A stretch of 64,000 bases of DNA from Ischnura elegans (GCF_921293095.1 NC_060254.1:55412069-55476068); one strand, 5' to 3'. Positions 35,177 through 47,590 are shown, numbered from the stretch's first letter. Notes: generated from the letters alone by a model not told the origin. Made by a program: numbers and translations.

Positions 35177-35411
35177 AGGCCTGTTTACACAATACATTAA
35201 CACGTACGAGTTAATGTCTATTTGCATGAATGATTTTTGTGGACTGGAACAGAACATGTATGAATGCATGAACCAAATTAGAACAGGTTCTATTTTCTCT
35301 GCATGCATTTGCACAAGTTGGGTGGTTACACGGTGCATTTTGGCGTTCATTCTCACATTCATACATTTAGACATTAACCCGTACACGTTAATATACCGTG
35401 TAAACAGGCCT
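35177..35411. mobile_element. 235-bp MITE, Harbinger-like, copy 2
   Basis: Ends AGGCCTGTTTACAC and its mirror. Flanked by TTA (35174-35176) and ATA. Same length and high similarity to 7327-7561, including GAATGCATGAACCAAATTAG and TTGGGTGGTTACACGGTGCA. Confidence 0.75.
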
Positions 35412-36507
35412 ATAGAAAACCTATGTGGGAGTGTCCACGAACATGACGAATGTCATGTCTGTGGCACTGAATTTGGCAAAAAAAAATTTCTTTATTAATT
35501 TATCATTAAAAGCAGTAAAATGGTACATAAAATAATAATACAGTTTAGTTTTGTAGTGATATTATTGGTTTTTTATAGCAGTCCGTGGACATAACTTTGT
35601 GCATTTTTGGGAGAATGACCCTTAAAGTGATTGTAACACCACATTTGGCTTTTGATGGAATGATAGTTGTAAACAATGAGCTCCATGGAGAAAGTGGCGT
35701 AAGAGCGACCGTGTGATTTAGTTACCATTGGTCGAGTGATCACTGTTTTTTACCCTGAAAAGCTATTGCTATATCTCTCAGAGGGACAGAAGAAAAAAAT
35801 TATGAGTCATACGTAATTTGATTCAGGCTATAGACATCAAAAATATCATCTAATAATTGAAAGGAGATAAATATGTTAGTGAATTGTTTTAGTCAGTTTA
35901 CTGTCATATTTGGTGTTATGTACTAAATATCAGTACTTGTGATATTACTTAACTTGCGAATCTACTTACCATCTAGGTCCAGCTATTAATTAATTACCTG
36001 TGGAACAGAAAAATTTAGTGTAACTTTCTTTAGTGCTGGTACTACGAAATCTTATATTAGTTTTCTTGAGCTCCTTATACTTTTGTTTATCATTCAGCAC
36101 TGCTTCTGTATATTCTGCTGTGCTTAAAATCATATCCTTAAGACTGCTTTGTATTAATGGGATATTCATTTACTTTTTGGAATTCCATCTGGATTAAGTG
36201 AAACAAAACTTATGTTTTTTTTAAATCCAATAATGCACTATTCTCTGTTGCCCTATATCATTTTGTCGACTTCGTTATGCATGAGTGAAAATAAGGTAGT
36301 GATGAGAAGGTAGAAGTAAGTAGAAAATAGAAAAAAGCAGAAAAGTGTTGCAAAAGTATTTATGCATAAGTTGTAGTGATGTAGTTGTACAACAGTATAA
36401 TTTTTATTCTTAATTACATTTATTGGCCTATAAATACATTGATAAAATATCAGATTCCTTAGTAATAATGTGGTCTCTTTGTCTCCCCACCCCTACTGTC
36501 ATTCCTC
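35412..36507. other. No feature seen
   Basis: AT-rich non-coding DNA. Confidence 0.35.
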
Positions 36508-36765
36508 CAGTGGCGGATACAGAAAAAACTCAAGGGGGGGGGGGGGGGGGCAACATATCTTGAGTTGTCTTTACTTTTACCGTAATAAGAGATGATCAAG
36601 TCACAGGCAAAGTATAAGAAAATTTTATTTAAAGTGATTATAAACATGTAAAAGACAATGCCATCTTATGATATAAAAAAGTTACAATTATGGTTTTGCA
36701 ATGTTCGGCAATACAGCCGGACCTGCAAGGGGGGGGCGCGCACCCCCCATCTGTATCCGCCACTG
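36508..36765 (+). mobile_element. hAT MITE, family C copy 1
   Basis: Ends CAGTGGCGGATAC and GTATCCGCCACTG, with perfect 8-bp duplication CATTCCTC (36500-36507, 36766-36773). The interior matches 61689-61937 and 40190-40383 in reverse. A run of about 20 G lies near the left end. Confidence 0.85.
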
Positions 36766-37404
36766 CATTCCTCATAACTATTCTTTGGATTTAATGAGAA
36801 GTAACTTACTGAAAGCATTATAGGTATTTATTTTATTCTCTATTCAAAAATGAAATGCATCTATCCCAGCAGTAACGTCAAAACAAAGGACTTAACGATT
36901 AATAGAGCTAAAAACCCGGCGAGAGCGTCTGGAGAATGACTAAGGATTGTTGCTAAGGCTCTGTTTGCTTCTTGTTTCATGCAATAGAGCCAATAGAGGG
37001 AGAGAGCATAAGCTGTTAAGCACCCTCAATGGCTATGTGCCTGAGTTTAGGGAAGGAACTACTACTTCCCTCAATGACGTGTGAAATTTACATGCCTGGG
37101 GATTATTCTGGGGTGAGCTCTACCAAGATTACCCTCAGGTTGAAGGCCTGAGATAATACACTGAAAATATGTTCGTATTTTTTTCTTCTTAATGTCTCAT
37201 TATCTCGGAGATACTGCAAGTTGTAAGTCCTTTTCAGAATCTCTCTGTCCATCTTTTTTCATAGGGCATCATCTCTTAACATTTTCAGCCTTTATGTGCT
37301 TATTGTTAGTGTGAATGCTAAATAGTGGATCTCAACTGAATATGGTGGGTTTATTGTGAATAGTCATTCGCACCTTGAATCTCCTTAATGGATGTACCTA
37401 CTTT

Positions 37405-37666
37405 CATAGGCGCCGACTCCATGGGGTTTGAGGGGGCCCGAGCCCCCTCAAAAATTTGTTATGGGTGTGAGAAAAAAATCTGTCAGGCTTGTCGATTTTC
37501 CCCGGAGTGTCCAGATATCGAGATTAAAGTTATCAGGGTTCTAATGTTGATCATATAACTCTTCTAAAATGCTTAAAAAACTTAAAACTCAATGCTTTTA
37601 AAATTTCCCGGGGCAAGATCTCTGGTTTCGGGCCCCCCCAATATTTTTTCTAAGTCGGCGCCCCTG
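37405..37666 (+). mobile_element. hAT MITE, family B copy 2
   Basis: Ends CATAGGCGCCGACT and AGTCGGCGCCCCTG, with perfect 8-bp duplication CCTACTTT (37397-37404, 37667-37674). Confidence 0.85.
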
Positions 37667-38036
37667 CCTACTTTGTTTATACTTCATAGTTCTGCCAAAA
37701 AAATGAAAAGAAAATCGAATGGGCCCCTTATACAGATAAACCCATATTTTTTTAATGATAGGGTGATTAAAGGGAGGTACTGCACACTTTGAAGTTTAAC
37801 TACAGGCGAGCCATCATTATTCCTCTCCCTCATCGTTCATTTCATTATTGCTCTATTACATGTCTCTCCTCGCAGCCATCCAAACACTACCCTACTCTTT
37901 TTTTTGCCCCCCCAGGGGACAGAGCCAAAGGTATCCTCCGAAGTGGGCGTCAGTTCTGAGATGTGAGTTGACTCGAAATGAGAGAAAGGCTGCATTAAGA
38001 ACATTCATTTTTTCGTAACGTATCATTCCGTAGTAC

Positions 38037-38219
38037 CAGGGCCAGATTTAACCAAAGTTACACTGTCGGCACCTCTCCATTGAGCGCCCCCCCTCATTTG
38101 AGCCCCACCCCCTCCCCGAGTTTTATGATAAAGCATAGCCACTCGCATAAGGTAACAGAAGCGCGCCCCTTGGACTGCACGGCACGTGCCTATTTTGCCT
38201 TACGGTAAATCCGGCCCTG
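38037..38219. mobile_element. 183-bp hAT-like MITE (CAGGGCC ends)
   Basis: Ends CAGGGCCAGATTTA and TAAATCCGGCCCTG. The flanks CGTAGTAC and CCTAGTAT match 6/8. The same terminal hexamer is found on the 1.18-kb element at 12466. Confidence 0.65.
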
Positions 38220-38258
38220 CCTAGTATCAAATTTTTTTTATGATTGGGCTCGTTTTTC

Positions 38259-38283
38259 ATTATTATTATTATTATTATTATTT
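38259..38283. repeat. (ATT)n microsatellite
   Basis: About eight ATT units. Confidence 0.8.
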
Positions 38284-38365
38284 TGCTATCGCGATAGAGT
38301 TGGGAAACATGGAGGCCCGTATTTTCCCGCCCCATCGCCTACATCTCGATATATTCCTGATGAGA

Positions 38366-38600
38366 AAATGGACGGCCGTAACCCTTTCGCAGATAAGTTT
38401 ATGAGTCACGAACTCACGCTGATCATTTCTCCGCTACCCCTTGGCCTTGTGCATGGCTGGCGTGTGGTTCTTCGCTGATTTCGCTCTCTTGAGAGACTAA
38501 GGTGTTCTCTGGACAATTAAACGGCCTGAGCAACAAGTGATAAAATGGGACAACCTCCGCGTTTGCTGATTTTACACGTACGAGAAAATTGGTGTGTGGA
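38366..38600 (+). repeat. Interspersed repeat also present at 47335-47590
   Basis: Shared blocks: GACGG, CCCTTTCGCAGATAAGTT / CCCTTTCATAGATAAGTT, an ATGA-GTCACG block, and GCGTTTGCTSATTTT near the end. Diverged and unclassified. Confidence 0.4.
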
Positions 38601-38699
38601 AGTGTTTTTGTGACTTTTTGAATTCCTTTGTTGAATTAAGAATTTTGGGTTGATTGATCGACACGACTTCCTATTAGTGATCTTCTGAAGAGCACTATC

Positions 38700-39265
38700 G
38701 AAGATCTTTCATCGCAATTTAAAGAGTCGTGACGCCGTGGTTATAGTTCTGCTTAATTCCGCTAGGTAGCGCCCACTGTCTCCCGCCTTCTCTTCCGATA
38801 AAACCTGTCTGCCTCGGCGGGAGTGAGTCACGATGTGTGCATCACGGCGGAGAGGGAAATCCTCACGGGGGATGGGGAGGCGAGGGGAAGTGATCACTGG
38901 AAGCAGCCGTGAATGAAAGCGACGGGAAACACGGGCAGTTAATGACTCGATCCACGCCGAGTCGGTTAGTCGTGAAATCCGGCCGTCTTGCGTTCTCTCC
39001 GTTGTCACAACAAACGCGGGCGGATGAGCGGTTTATACTATCGGATGACGACAGAACCATAATCTGACCATTCCGGTAAATTGGCGCGCTTTTTTGCTGG
39101 AAATCCGGTAGTGTCTGCGTCCAGTGGAAAAAACCTCCCCCATTCTACACAGTCACTCTTTGATCTCACTCCCGCGCTAAAGTAGGAGTGTGCCTTACGC
39201 CTCGCTTTTGTTCGACGATTCGAGGGAATTTTTCAGTGTGTTTCGTTGTTTGAATCGCGGTAGCC
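38700..39265 (+). promoter_or_regulatory. GC-rich promoter-like and 5' UTR stretch
   Basis: GC-rich and unlike the surrounding AT-rich DNA, without repeats. TCAGTG at 39233-39238 fits an arthropod initiator 31 bases before the ATG at 39266; the same TTTTTCAG could also be a splice acceptor. No TATA box is seen. Confidence 0.4.
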
Positions 39266-39551
39266 ATGGAGCAGATGAGCCTGGCCAACGAAGACTTCAG
39301 TCGTGGTGGTCACACCGGCAAGTTGTACGTGTTCCCTGTGGTGAACGGATCCTCGCTATCAATGTTCCCGTGGAAGTATGTGGACGACGCGGAGGACAAC
39401 CAGACGAGCCTACAGACGCTCGAGAAGGGATATGAGCAGTTCGTGGCCGACGTTTGGGTTGGGATCGTACTCACCTTGATGGTCCTGAGTTGCCTGTGCT
39501 GCATATGCTCATGTCTGCTTTACCATAGACTGCTGGAGTGGAAGAGAAAAG
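39266..39551 (+). CDS. First coding exon of a small single-pass membrane protein
   Basis: ATG at 39266 lies in a strong context (GTAGCCATGG). The exon encodes 95 residues and ends at AAAAG|GTAATG, phase 1. There is no signal peptide. NGS (27) and NQT (45) are N-glycosylation sequons, WKYVDD precedes LEKGYEQFVADVWVG, and one hydrophobic span lies at about 64-85. CLCCICSC sits in its inner half, a likely palmitoylation cluster, followed by a basic EWKRK. The order W-K-Y, short acidic linker, then W-V-G at the start of a single helix is reminiscent of melanocortin receptor accessory proteins (MRAP2), but the match is weak. Later exons were not found in the window. The unspliced frame would end 14 codons on, at 39595. 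Confidence 0.6.
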
Positions 39552-40189
39552 GTAATGCCAAACAATATTTTATTATGCTAGGTATTCTTAATTGAAGCAA
39601 TACCCTACGAGATGCCTCTTCGATAGACCGGTAACGATTAAACTCCTCAACAAAATTTACATCAATTTAAAAACTAGTGTTTTTTTAACTAAGAAAACAC
39701 TTTTTAAAAGTCTCCTATTACAGATCCAATCTTTTGAACAAGTGACGAAGTTAAGTGTTTGCAGCGAAATCATTAACGTTTCGTGATATCCTACTTAGTG
39801 CAATGAGTTATCAGCTCAAAATCGGGGGGATATATTCTGAAACCGGGGTTTCTTAGTTCCATTCCATCGCGAACGATGAAAAGGTCGATCTCTATAAACC
39901 GTATTTAAACCGGGTCACTTATGTGTATGCATAATCTTCAATAACGTTACGGGGAGATTTGTTTAAAAAATTGATATTGTGAGGCCCTAGGTAATGCAAT
40001 GCACTGGCCGATGAACAAAGGGAAAATTGATTTGAAAATTTAGAGGTTCAAAAATTCATTTCTCCCTTGAACAGTGAAAGACCACAGCATAAATCACCGC
40101 GGCTGAAAACCCGGTCTTTTTAAGGTAATACGGTTATTTCGCTCTTTTCTAGCGATATTGTGAAATCTTCCTCGCAGTATTAGGTCGGT
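39552..40189. other. Intron-like sequence, no feature seen
   Basis: Follows the donor of the membrane-protein exon. No further exon is recognised. Confidence 0.35.
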
Positions 40190-40383
40190 CGAAACATTGC
40201 AGAACCACAAATGTAACTTCTTTATCTTATAAGATAGCATTGTCTGGTGTATATGTTTAGTCAGTTTAAATAGAACTTTATTTAACTTTTTATGTGACTT
40301 GATTATTTTTTTATTACGATAAAAGTAAAGGTAGATCAATATATCTTTTGCGACCCCCGAGTGTCTTTCATTATCCACCACTG
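40190..40383 (-). mobile_element. hAT MITE, family C, truncated
   Basis: CTTATAAGATAGCATTGT, then TTATTACGATAAAAGTAAAG and the end TCCACCACTG match the family C copies at 61689 and (reversed) 36508. The left end is missing. Confidence 0.6.
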
Positions 40384-40797
40384 GCTGATCCTGACGTACG
40401 TACTCCAGCTCGTAGATTTAACCTGCATAGTGAGGGTCCCACATCGCTGCCATCATTCGCCAAGCGGGAGGAAATTAGCCTGTTTAATCTCTTTTCGCTA
40501 TGGAAATTCAATTGATTAATTTCACTCATCCTACTTTGTGATTTGCCCAACCACTTATCTCTTGGATGGGGAAAACAGGGAATTCTCCCTCCGCTCGTGT
40601 TCCGGGAGTGGGTTTTTCGAATTATTTCCCCGTAAATTCGATAGATTTTTGCTGTAGAGCTGTTCATTTTTTTCCAATGCCTCTTACGCACATTTAATAA
40701 ATACAATTTATTTGACTATGATTAAAAGCCTCAAAAGCAGTACGCATCCGGCTTCCCAACAATTATCAACTGCATGATCACAAACACTTGCCGTGGA

Positions 40798-41504
40798 TAG
40801 GGGTAACATACTTAGGCGGGTGTTGAACGCTGGTCCTTTGGTGTAGCAGGCATGGACTTAAACCCCCTACCACCGAGCCAGTAAAAGCGTAAAAATAACG
40901 ATTGGTGAAAAAACACTTTTTTGTTTTGACGATAAAATATCTTTAAAAAATGTACTTCCGAGATTAAAAAAAAACTGTATTGTACTCAATTGTGTGTGTG
41001 CCATGGTAAGAGTATACTATTTTCGGAAATTGTTTAAAGGCTCAAGGTATTGATTTTAACCTGCTCTTCCCTTCCTCGTTGTCGAATTGGGCGCTGTGCA
41101 GACGCCCGCAAGCGATTGTTTACGCGACTACGCTCTTCCGCTTTTAGGGGTAGCATACCTAGGCGGGTCTCGAACGTGGGTCCTTCGGTGTAGTAGGCAG
41201 GGACTTCAACCCCCTGCCACCGAGCCAGTATAAGCGTAAAAATATCGATTGGTGAAAAAAAAACTTTTTTAGTTTTTTTTCCGATATAACATCGTAATAA
41301 AATACACTTCCGAGACGTAAAAAAACGGTATCGTACTCAATTTTGTGTGTGCCATCGGTAGTGAATACTATTTTTGGAAATTATTTCTAGGCCCAATATA
41401 TCGATTTTAACCTGCTCTAACCTCCCATTCCTCGTTGTCGAATCGGGCGCCGTGCGGACGCCCACAAGCGATTGTTTACGCGACTACGCTCTTCCGCTTA
41501 TAGT
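40798..41504 (-). repeat. Tandem duplication (period 347) of a tRNA-like SINE
   Basis: Unit 1 (40798-41144) and unit 2 (41145-41504) align along their length. On the minus strand each has a tRNA-like head: TGGCTCGGTGGCAGGGGG (A-box-like) and, in unit 2, GTTCGAGACCCGCC (B box). In unit 1 the B box is altered. Confidence 0.7.
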
Positions 41505-41770
41505 ACGACGCGTGAACACACGTGTTACACGAATCCACGAAATTAGAACTTCGCGAGTTCCTTGAACGTTGGTGCATTCGTATGTAGCTTTCGGAAACAC
41601 TGGAGGTGTACTTAACGACGAAACCAGTTTCTCCTTTCACCTATTGAAAATACATTGTCGATGCCTGTATGATGTGTATTTTGACTCTGATAACAAAACC
41701 AGTTTATTTCGAGAAATGAAGGTATTATTATTTTGTGAAAATCTCAAAATCATGATCACAAGACAAAAAG

Positions 41771-41945
41771 CACTATACTGTAAAACCCATTTCCGACCAC
41801 TGACTGACTGATTCATACAAATGTTTGGGGTGAACGAGACGAGGTACGACACAAATTTATAGAATCAACCACCTCTAAAATCGTCTGAAACCAGAAAAAA
41901 ATTGTCGACGCCCTAAATTTTCTATTTTTTACAGTGTTGCCAAAT
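41771..41945 (+). repeat. Repeat, inverted copy at 54256-54440
   Basis: Shares in opposite orientation CCGACCACTGACTGACTGAT, CGAGACGAG, AAAATCGTCTGAAACC and TCTATTTTTTACAGTGTTGC. Confidence 0.65.
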
Positions 41946-42150
41946 TTATCTATTCCTCCATTTTTCATGTAGTTATTTGGTGGTCAAGAAATCAATGGTT
42001 ATGAGGAATCGAAACATCGCGGAGAAGCTTGTTAATGGCTCCAAAGTCATTTTGGTAGCCATAAGTCAACACCTTGTAACAGTCAGAAAGGCTGGAAGCC
42101 AAGAACTGCTTGGTATTCCTAGGATTCAATTTAAGTAGGTTAGATATCAT

Positions 42151-42426
42151 CATGGGCGGATTTGGGGGTTGAGGGAGAACTTCCTCTACCCCAGAAGCTT
42201 AAAGAATAGACAAAAATTTTAATACAGTTTTCATGACTTCCGTTTTCTTTTGTGTGTTAATAAGCCTAACTCATTTAATTTCATAATAATTACTTTCATA
42301 TTAAAATACAGAAAGTATTTCGTAAAGTAGTTGTTAAATATATTTTTTTAATCTGAAGAATGAGAATGTTTTTTGCCTACCTGACCCTTGTACTCCCCCC
42401 CAGAAAAAATTCTGGATCCGCCCGTA
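42151..42426 (+). mobile_element. hAT MITE, family C-like
   Basis: Ends CATGGGCGGATTTGG and CTGGATCCGCCCGTA; a C/G-rich subterminal run as in the relatives. The flanking octamers match only partly. Confidence 0.55.
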
Positions 42427-42542
42427 TATATTTAATTTTTTTCATCTCCCAGTAAAAAGCAAATTTTCGGCCTTTACGCCGGGGAATCAACAAAGAAGGA
42501 CATTCACAAACGCCCATGCCCTGAAGAAGTGCAAATTACCCA

Positions 42543-42630
42543 GGCGGGACTCGAACTCGCGACCTTATAGTTTTGTTTACAGGTTTGGCAGACGAGGACT
42601 TTACCCCGCCGCCACCGAGGTCGGAAATAA
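42543..42630 (-). repeat. tRNA-like SINE head
   Basis: The minus strand has GGTGGCGGCGGGGTAAAG (A-box-like) and, about 50 bases on, GCGAGTTCGAGTCCCGC (B box). It lacks a foldable anticodon arm, so it is a SINE or tRNA relic rather than a tRNA gene. The remaining DNA 42,630-44,720 has only a short shared repeat at 42682-42735 (also at 56641 and 62061). Confidence 0.5.
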
Positions 42631-44720
42631 ATTTCCTTCGGGCTGGATTAACCTGTAAAAAAAAGTTACTGAAGGATCCTTGCAGCTCTACACTCAGTTA
42701 TTAGCTAATCTTTTCACTTTTAAGTATTTCATCTCTTTCTCGACCGTGATTACCTGTTCCCCAATGGCGTAACATGGAATATGTGTTGGGTCAAGGGTCA
42801 AGGCAATCGTTTTTTCTTCGCTTATACCTCCTCATGGTGCCGAAGGATTGAAGAGCGGAAAGAATACGTCTCTTTATTTCCAAAATCCCATCACAAACGA
42901 AAGTAAACGGAAATTGGTGTACCAGACCGCTGTTCCAGATTTTTGGATTGCCAGCGTGATGCTATTATAATCATCGTTTATGCAAGTTTTCTCATGGCAA
43001 GGAATGCATACGAGTCTCTGTCTAATTATTTTTAACTTATGTGCAGAAATACCTCAAGATCAGCGAAATATCACACGTGTTGAATGTGTTCACCCCAATT
43101 CACTTTAGTGTGAAAAACTATGGCAGTAAAGATGTTAATAATTAATTTGCTTAATGCTAGCTGTGCCACCAAGGTTTCTTAAGGCTTTTGATAATGTACT
43201 CTACGTGCATGATTTACATTTCAGACATCCTAGTTTGCTTTGGGGAATTTATAACGTTTAACGTGAAAGGTTCCACAGTGCATGCCTGTTTGGCAGCGAA
43301 AGATTTTTAATGTTTCTTGTACACTCATGAATCATTTACAGGGTTGGAATTCGAATGGACAGTTGGAATCTCACCTTGCTATTAATTTCCTTTCGGAATG
43401 ATATTATTTATTTCTTCAAAGATGCAAAGGTCTTTTATTAAGAGTGGGCGTCATTTTCTCTCGACAGGCCAAACTTTGTCTACTTGAATCATTCTTCGCA
43501 GTTAAAATTCAATAGTAAGATGTAAAGGATATGGACTTTTCAATCCTAAGGGTTTTTTTTAATTCAATACTAGTTTCAGCTATGTAAGGCGTTTGTAGCG
43601 CAATTTATACGTAACGAATCTGATTTGGCTTGAGTCGCAGCGTTTATTGACTAATTTCAAATTTTGTTACGGTAACATGTCTACGTTTTAGTTTATTCGT
43701 GTCCTTTTTGGTGTTAATAACTTTTTATCAGCTTTTTGTAAATCATAACTTACGCTATAATCTTGAAATTTTCAGAATTTATACGGCTGACCTTTGTTCA
43801 CATTTTTTTGGTTGTAAAATAACAATATTGCATCTGAGAAAATACTGGCACAAAATTTTCAAAGTCAAGATATATATATATTGACTGAGGTCTACGTGTA
43901 ATACGTCAAAATGCTTCCCCTTCCTTTAAATAGCAGGCAAACCTCCAACGCCACTGACAAAACTGCTTCGCTCCAAATTCAGCAATCAAGATGACGGCAA
44001 GTAAAGACGAACTCGCGTCACACAACTGAATTCGGTTTTTCCGTATTATCGCTAGGATTCGGTCGGAGGCAGAATCTTAAAATATCAATACCCAGTACAC
44101 TTCCTTAGAAAGCTATAGATAATGCCTGTATACCTCCCTCCCGACCGGTCGTATTTTAATATTTTTCTGTGTCTTATCACTCATTTAATGCTCACGCTAT
44201 CACTTCGAAATTGTCGGAGTAGTAATAAGAAGCCTTTTCTAACATTTGAATGCATTTCCAACGCATACAATTATATTTAAAACTGATGAATTCATCGAAA
44301 TTTTCAGTGTGTACATAGTTAACTATGTTCAACGTTAAGCTTAAGAAGTTATTTGGACCTCCATTCTGTAATCGGCCCTTAAAACTGCTGTTTTATCGTT
44401 TTATGCAGCCTTCGGAATGAAAATTTTGGTAACTCCTGGGTGGTTAATCTATATATCCGAATTTGGGCTCAAACTCAGATGAAATCAGAGATTTAGCCAA
44501 ATGCGAGAATGGTTTGGCAGTTCAATAAGTAACTGCCTTCGGCGCGGAAGTAACGGTTCACTTCCACGAAAATGGTTCATTTCCATCATTATGTCGTTTT
44601 TGTCGCCTCGAAGAAATGAACGACTCATTGAACGATTCACATAAGTTCTATCCGAATGTGGTCACTTCAATTCGGAAACACTGAATAATCTCATTTGGTG
44701 CTTTCCTGGCGAAGAAATTG

Positions 44721-44938
44721 CGTGAAGATTTTTCAGGATCGCCACCGGGTCAGTAACTGCATTACTGCCGACGTTTCGATGTCCAACTCGGCCACAGCCC
44801 TCAGGGCTATTGAGTAACGAGTGAGACTTTCCTCTCAATTGACAATCAATAGCCCTGAGGACGATGGCCGAGTCGGACATCGAAACATCGGCAGTAATGC
44901 TGTTCCTGACTCGGTGGCGATCCCGAGAACTCTTCACG
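44721..44938. mobile_element. 218-bp palindromic element
   Basis: CGTGAAG...GATCGCCACCGGGTCAG and CATTACTGCCGACGTTTCGA on the left are mirrored to the right end GGTGGCGATC...CTTCACG with few mismatches. Confidence 0.7.
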
Positions 44939-44981
44939 TACAGAATATTCTCTGATCCCTATTGTAATATTCGTGCACGTG

Positions 44982-45868
44982 CAGTGGCGGATCCAGACAG
45001 ATCAAAGGGGGTAGGAGGAACTATAGTCCCCCCATACGGTATCCAATTTACGCAAGATAAAATGTAAATTTTGTTCAGTTATCGAGTAACTAGTTATAAT
45101 GATAAAAATTAACATATTATCCTAGGATAATATCCTCTGGAACATATAAAGTATATATTTACACAATTGGACCCGGTATTATGGCAATAAATTGTAAAGT
45201 AAGTATATAAAATGAGAAAAAATACCTTATTGAAAAAATTACAACTACAAAAGAGTAGGTAGGTACAGTATAAAACCATAGTAATCAAGGCGAAACAAAA
45301 CTTGTCAATTCAGAATTACCTTAAGGATATGTGAACTAGATTTTTAGTCTAGTACATACAACAGTAATGTTAGTCCATTGAAGAATGCACATAAGATAAA
45401 TATCATCAATTAATGTATCCAGGTACATTTAAAGAAATTATGCCATTCATACACCGACAACAAGTTATATATTTCCCACTTTTATGCGGGCCGAAAAATA
45501 AAAAATAATAAAATATTTACCAGTAATTTAATTTCCTCAAAAATTAGGGTATAAATGTGGAAAATAAAAAAATCTTGTTGGGAAAATATCAGTGTAAACT
45601 AAATAGAATCTTTCCTTTAGTTTTAAGCAACCAAATTAGTGCGACGACTGATAAATTACGTTGTTTTGTTGAAGAATTGGAGATTCCGTTGAAAAATAGT
45701 GCTATGAAGCTAAAAGATGGAGAAAAACATTACCTATGTACTTGAATCTGAATAAAACAACGTAATCTCCTGTTTCAGAAACAAAATGAGTTCCATTACT
45801 TATTGAACTCTCATCTTAATATACAGATAAGGGAGAGCCCCCTCGTCAATATCCAGGATCCGCTGCTG
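44982..45868. mobile_element. 887-bp hAT-like element, family C ends
   Basis: Ends CAGTGGCGGATCCAG and CAGGATCCGCTGCTG with octamers TGCACGTG and TGCGCGTG (7/8). The interior is AT-rich. An ORF at 45557-45745 has no transposase signature. Confidence 0.65.
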
Positions 45869-46215
45869 TGCGCGTGTCAATCGCTCTCGGCTCGAATTCT
45901 CCGGAGTCGCGTCGCTCACCTCGCTCGTGTGCCGCTGAGTCGAGACAGAATTCGCGGTGCATCGCTATCTGGGTTTGTCTGCGTACGTGCTTTCTCTCAA
46001 CTGGTAGAGGCCAACCCCCTCTCTCCCAGAGAACGAAGGTCGGTCCCGCGCGAAGGAGGACGGGTTCACCCGAGATTGAACGGCCGACCAGGGATTCCCG
46101 TCTTCTCTCGCAAAGGCTAACAACCGCCTCTCCTCCGCGGCTATTTCCGCTCCCCGGAAATATTCTCTGGTCGAATACCACCGACCACCATGGAATTCGC
46201 GAGCAAAGGGTGTAA
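45869..46215. other. GC-rich, CpG-rich island of unknown nature
   Basis: About 350 bp of high GC in AT-rich surroundings, directly right of the hAT-like element. ORFs stay open in several frames on both strands because stops are rare in GC-rich DNA. It does not match any rRNA or snRNA I know. A promoter or a structural-RNA relic are possibilities. The following 46,216-48,436 shows only the diverged repeat at 47335-47590. Confidence 0.35.
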
Positions 46216-47334
46216 TTTTGAACCACTTCTACAATCCAGGAACCAATGGCCAAGGCTGTGATACCGACGTGGTGATTGTATATTTTTCCTCAAACCAAAT
46301 ACATTCCCGATTCGTCAAAAACTGCTGAGGGCGTACAGCAAATGCTACACTGATGTAGGAGCCGTTAGAGACTCGGTGGCCGCACGGGCTTAGATTGCTT
46401 CAGCAATTGAGAATAGATATTTTAAGAACGACTCGGAGAACATCATATAAGAGCCCCACTACATTTCCAGGTCAGAGAGAAACGATTAATTAAGACAGAT
46501 ATTTTGACGAACGGACTGGAATGGGAATTCGTTTTCCTCGGAAGAAATTGGCGACACTGGCTGCAATTGTGGTATTATCTTCTTATGGCCAAATAATGTA
46601 TGCTGTAGCTAACATCAGCTGGCTATAGGGTGGTAATTGATAGAACCATGGTAGCAAGAGTCGCTTATTTCTTCACTGAATCGCATTAGCATTCGTTAAT
46701 AATACATAATCATAGTTAACGCCGACTTATTAACAGCAAAAAAAATTTTCGGACAAGAGCGACCTTTTAAAAAAATTATATTCATTAAATTAGATTATGT
46801 GTTCAGAACTGAAAAAAAAACAATCGATTAATCGTGAACCATCGCCTTTATGCTTTATATCGAAGGTTGCTCTTCGGCGTTTTTGGCTTTACTCCGTCGC
46901 TTTTTTATGATATTGGGTGTTAATTTCATTTTTGCGTTTTCTTTTTAGATAAAATAAATAGGAAAAATGAAATAAAATTGTTCGAGAAGTTTTGAATGAA
47001 GAATTACAGTTTGGCACTACTGTGCCGATGGAAATAGCAAAGAACTACTGCAGGACTGATTTAATTTGCCACGAAACGTTGGTGAGGGCTACAAAAAAGC
47101 AATGTGGATGCTGGGTGCGCACTGATTTCAAATTGATTCTTTCGCTACACGTGGGTTCATTTTTTCTCAAAAACATCCGTTCCTTTCCCTATGTACATTC
47201 ATTTTCAAATTGGCTCTTTTGCCAATTTAATTTTTTTGTCATTTATGCTATAGTTTGAATAATGAAGAGACTCAACTTCTTTTGTTTTTCAATACGCCGC
47301 GCCGCCTACTTCACGAGCTGTTGGCGACGATAAA

Positions 47335-47590
47335 TCGACGGTCTTATCCCTTTCATAGATAAGTTGATGACGTCACGTTCTCATGTCGAGCGAGTTACTA
47401 CTTCACCTCTACTCCCCGGTCATTTGCTTGTGCCTAACGTGGTTAGTTCTTGTTTTAAACCTTGCGAGATATTCCTTCCGCCAAATGCAAGGGCTCCCAC
47501 AACGTTTATATGAACAAGAACTCATGACGTCACAAACTCAAGAAAAGTGGTCGGAAACTTCAGCGTTTGCTCATTTTTAACTTTTTAGGG
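47335..47590 (+). repeat. Interspersed repeat, partner of 38366-38600
   Basis: See the partner copy. Contains CCCTTTCATAGATAAGTT and GCGTTTGCTCATTTTT. Confidence 0.4.

Noticed and set aside
39310-39504. Minus-strand ORF over the membrane-protein exon
   Set aside because: Shadow of the plus-strand exon, which has a better start context and a donor.
42543-42630. tRNA gene with intron on the minus strand
   Set aside because: A and B boxes exist but stems do not pair; more likely a SINE head.
45846-46253. 135-codon minus-strand ORF and overlapping plus ORFs
   Set aside because: Open frames on both strands come from GC richness; no protein-like pattern.
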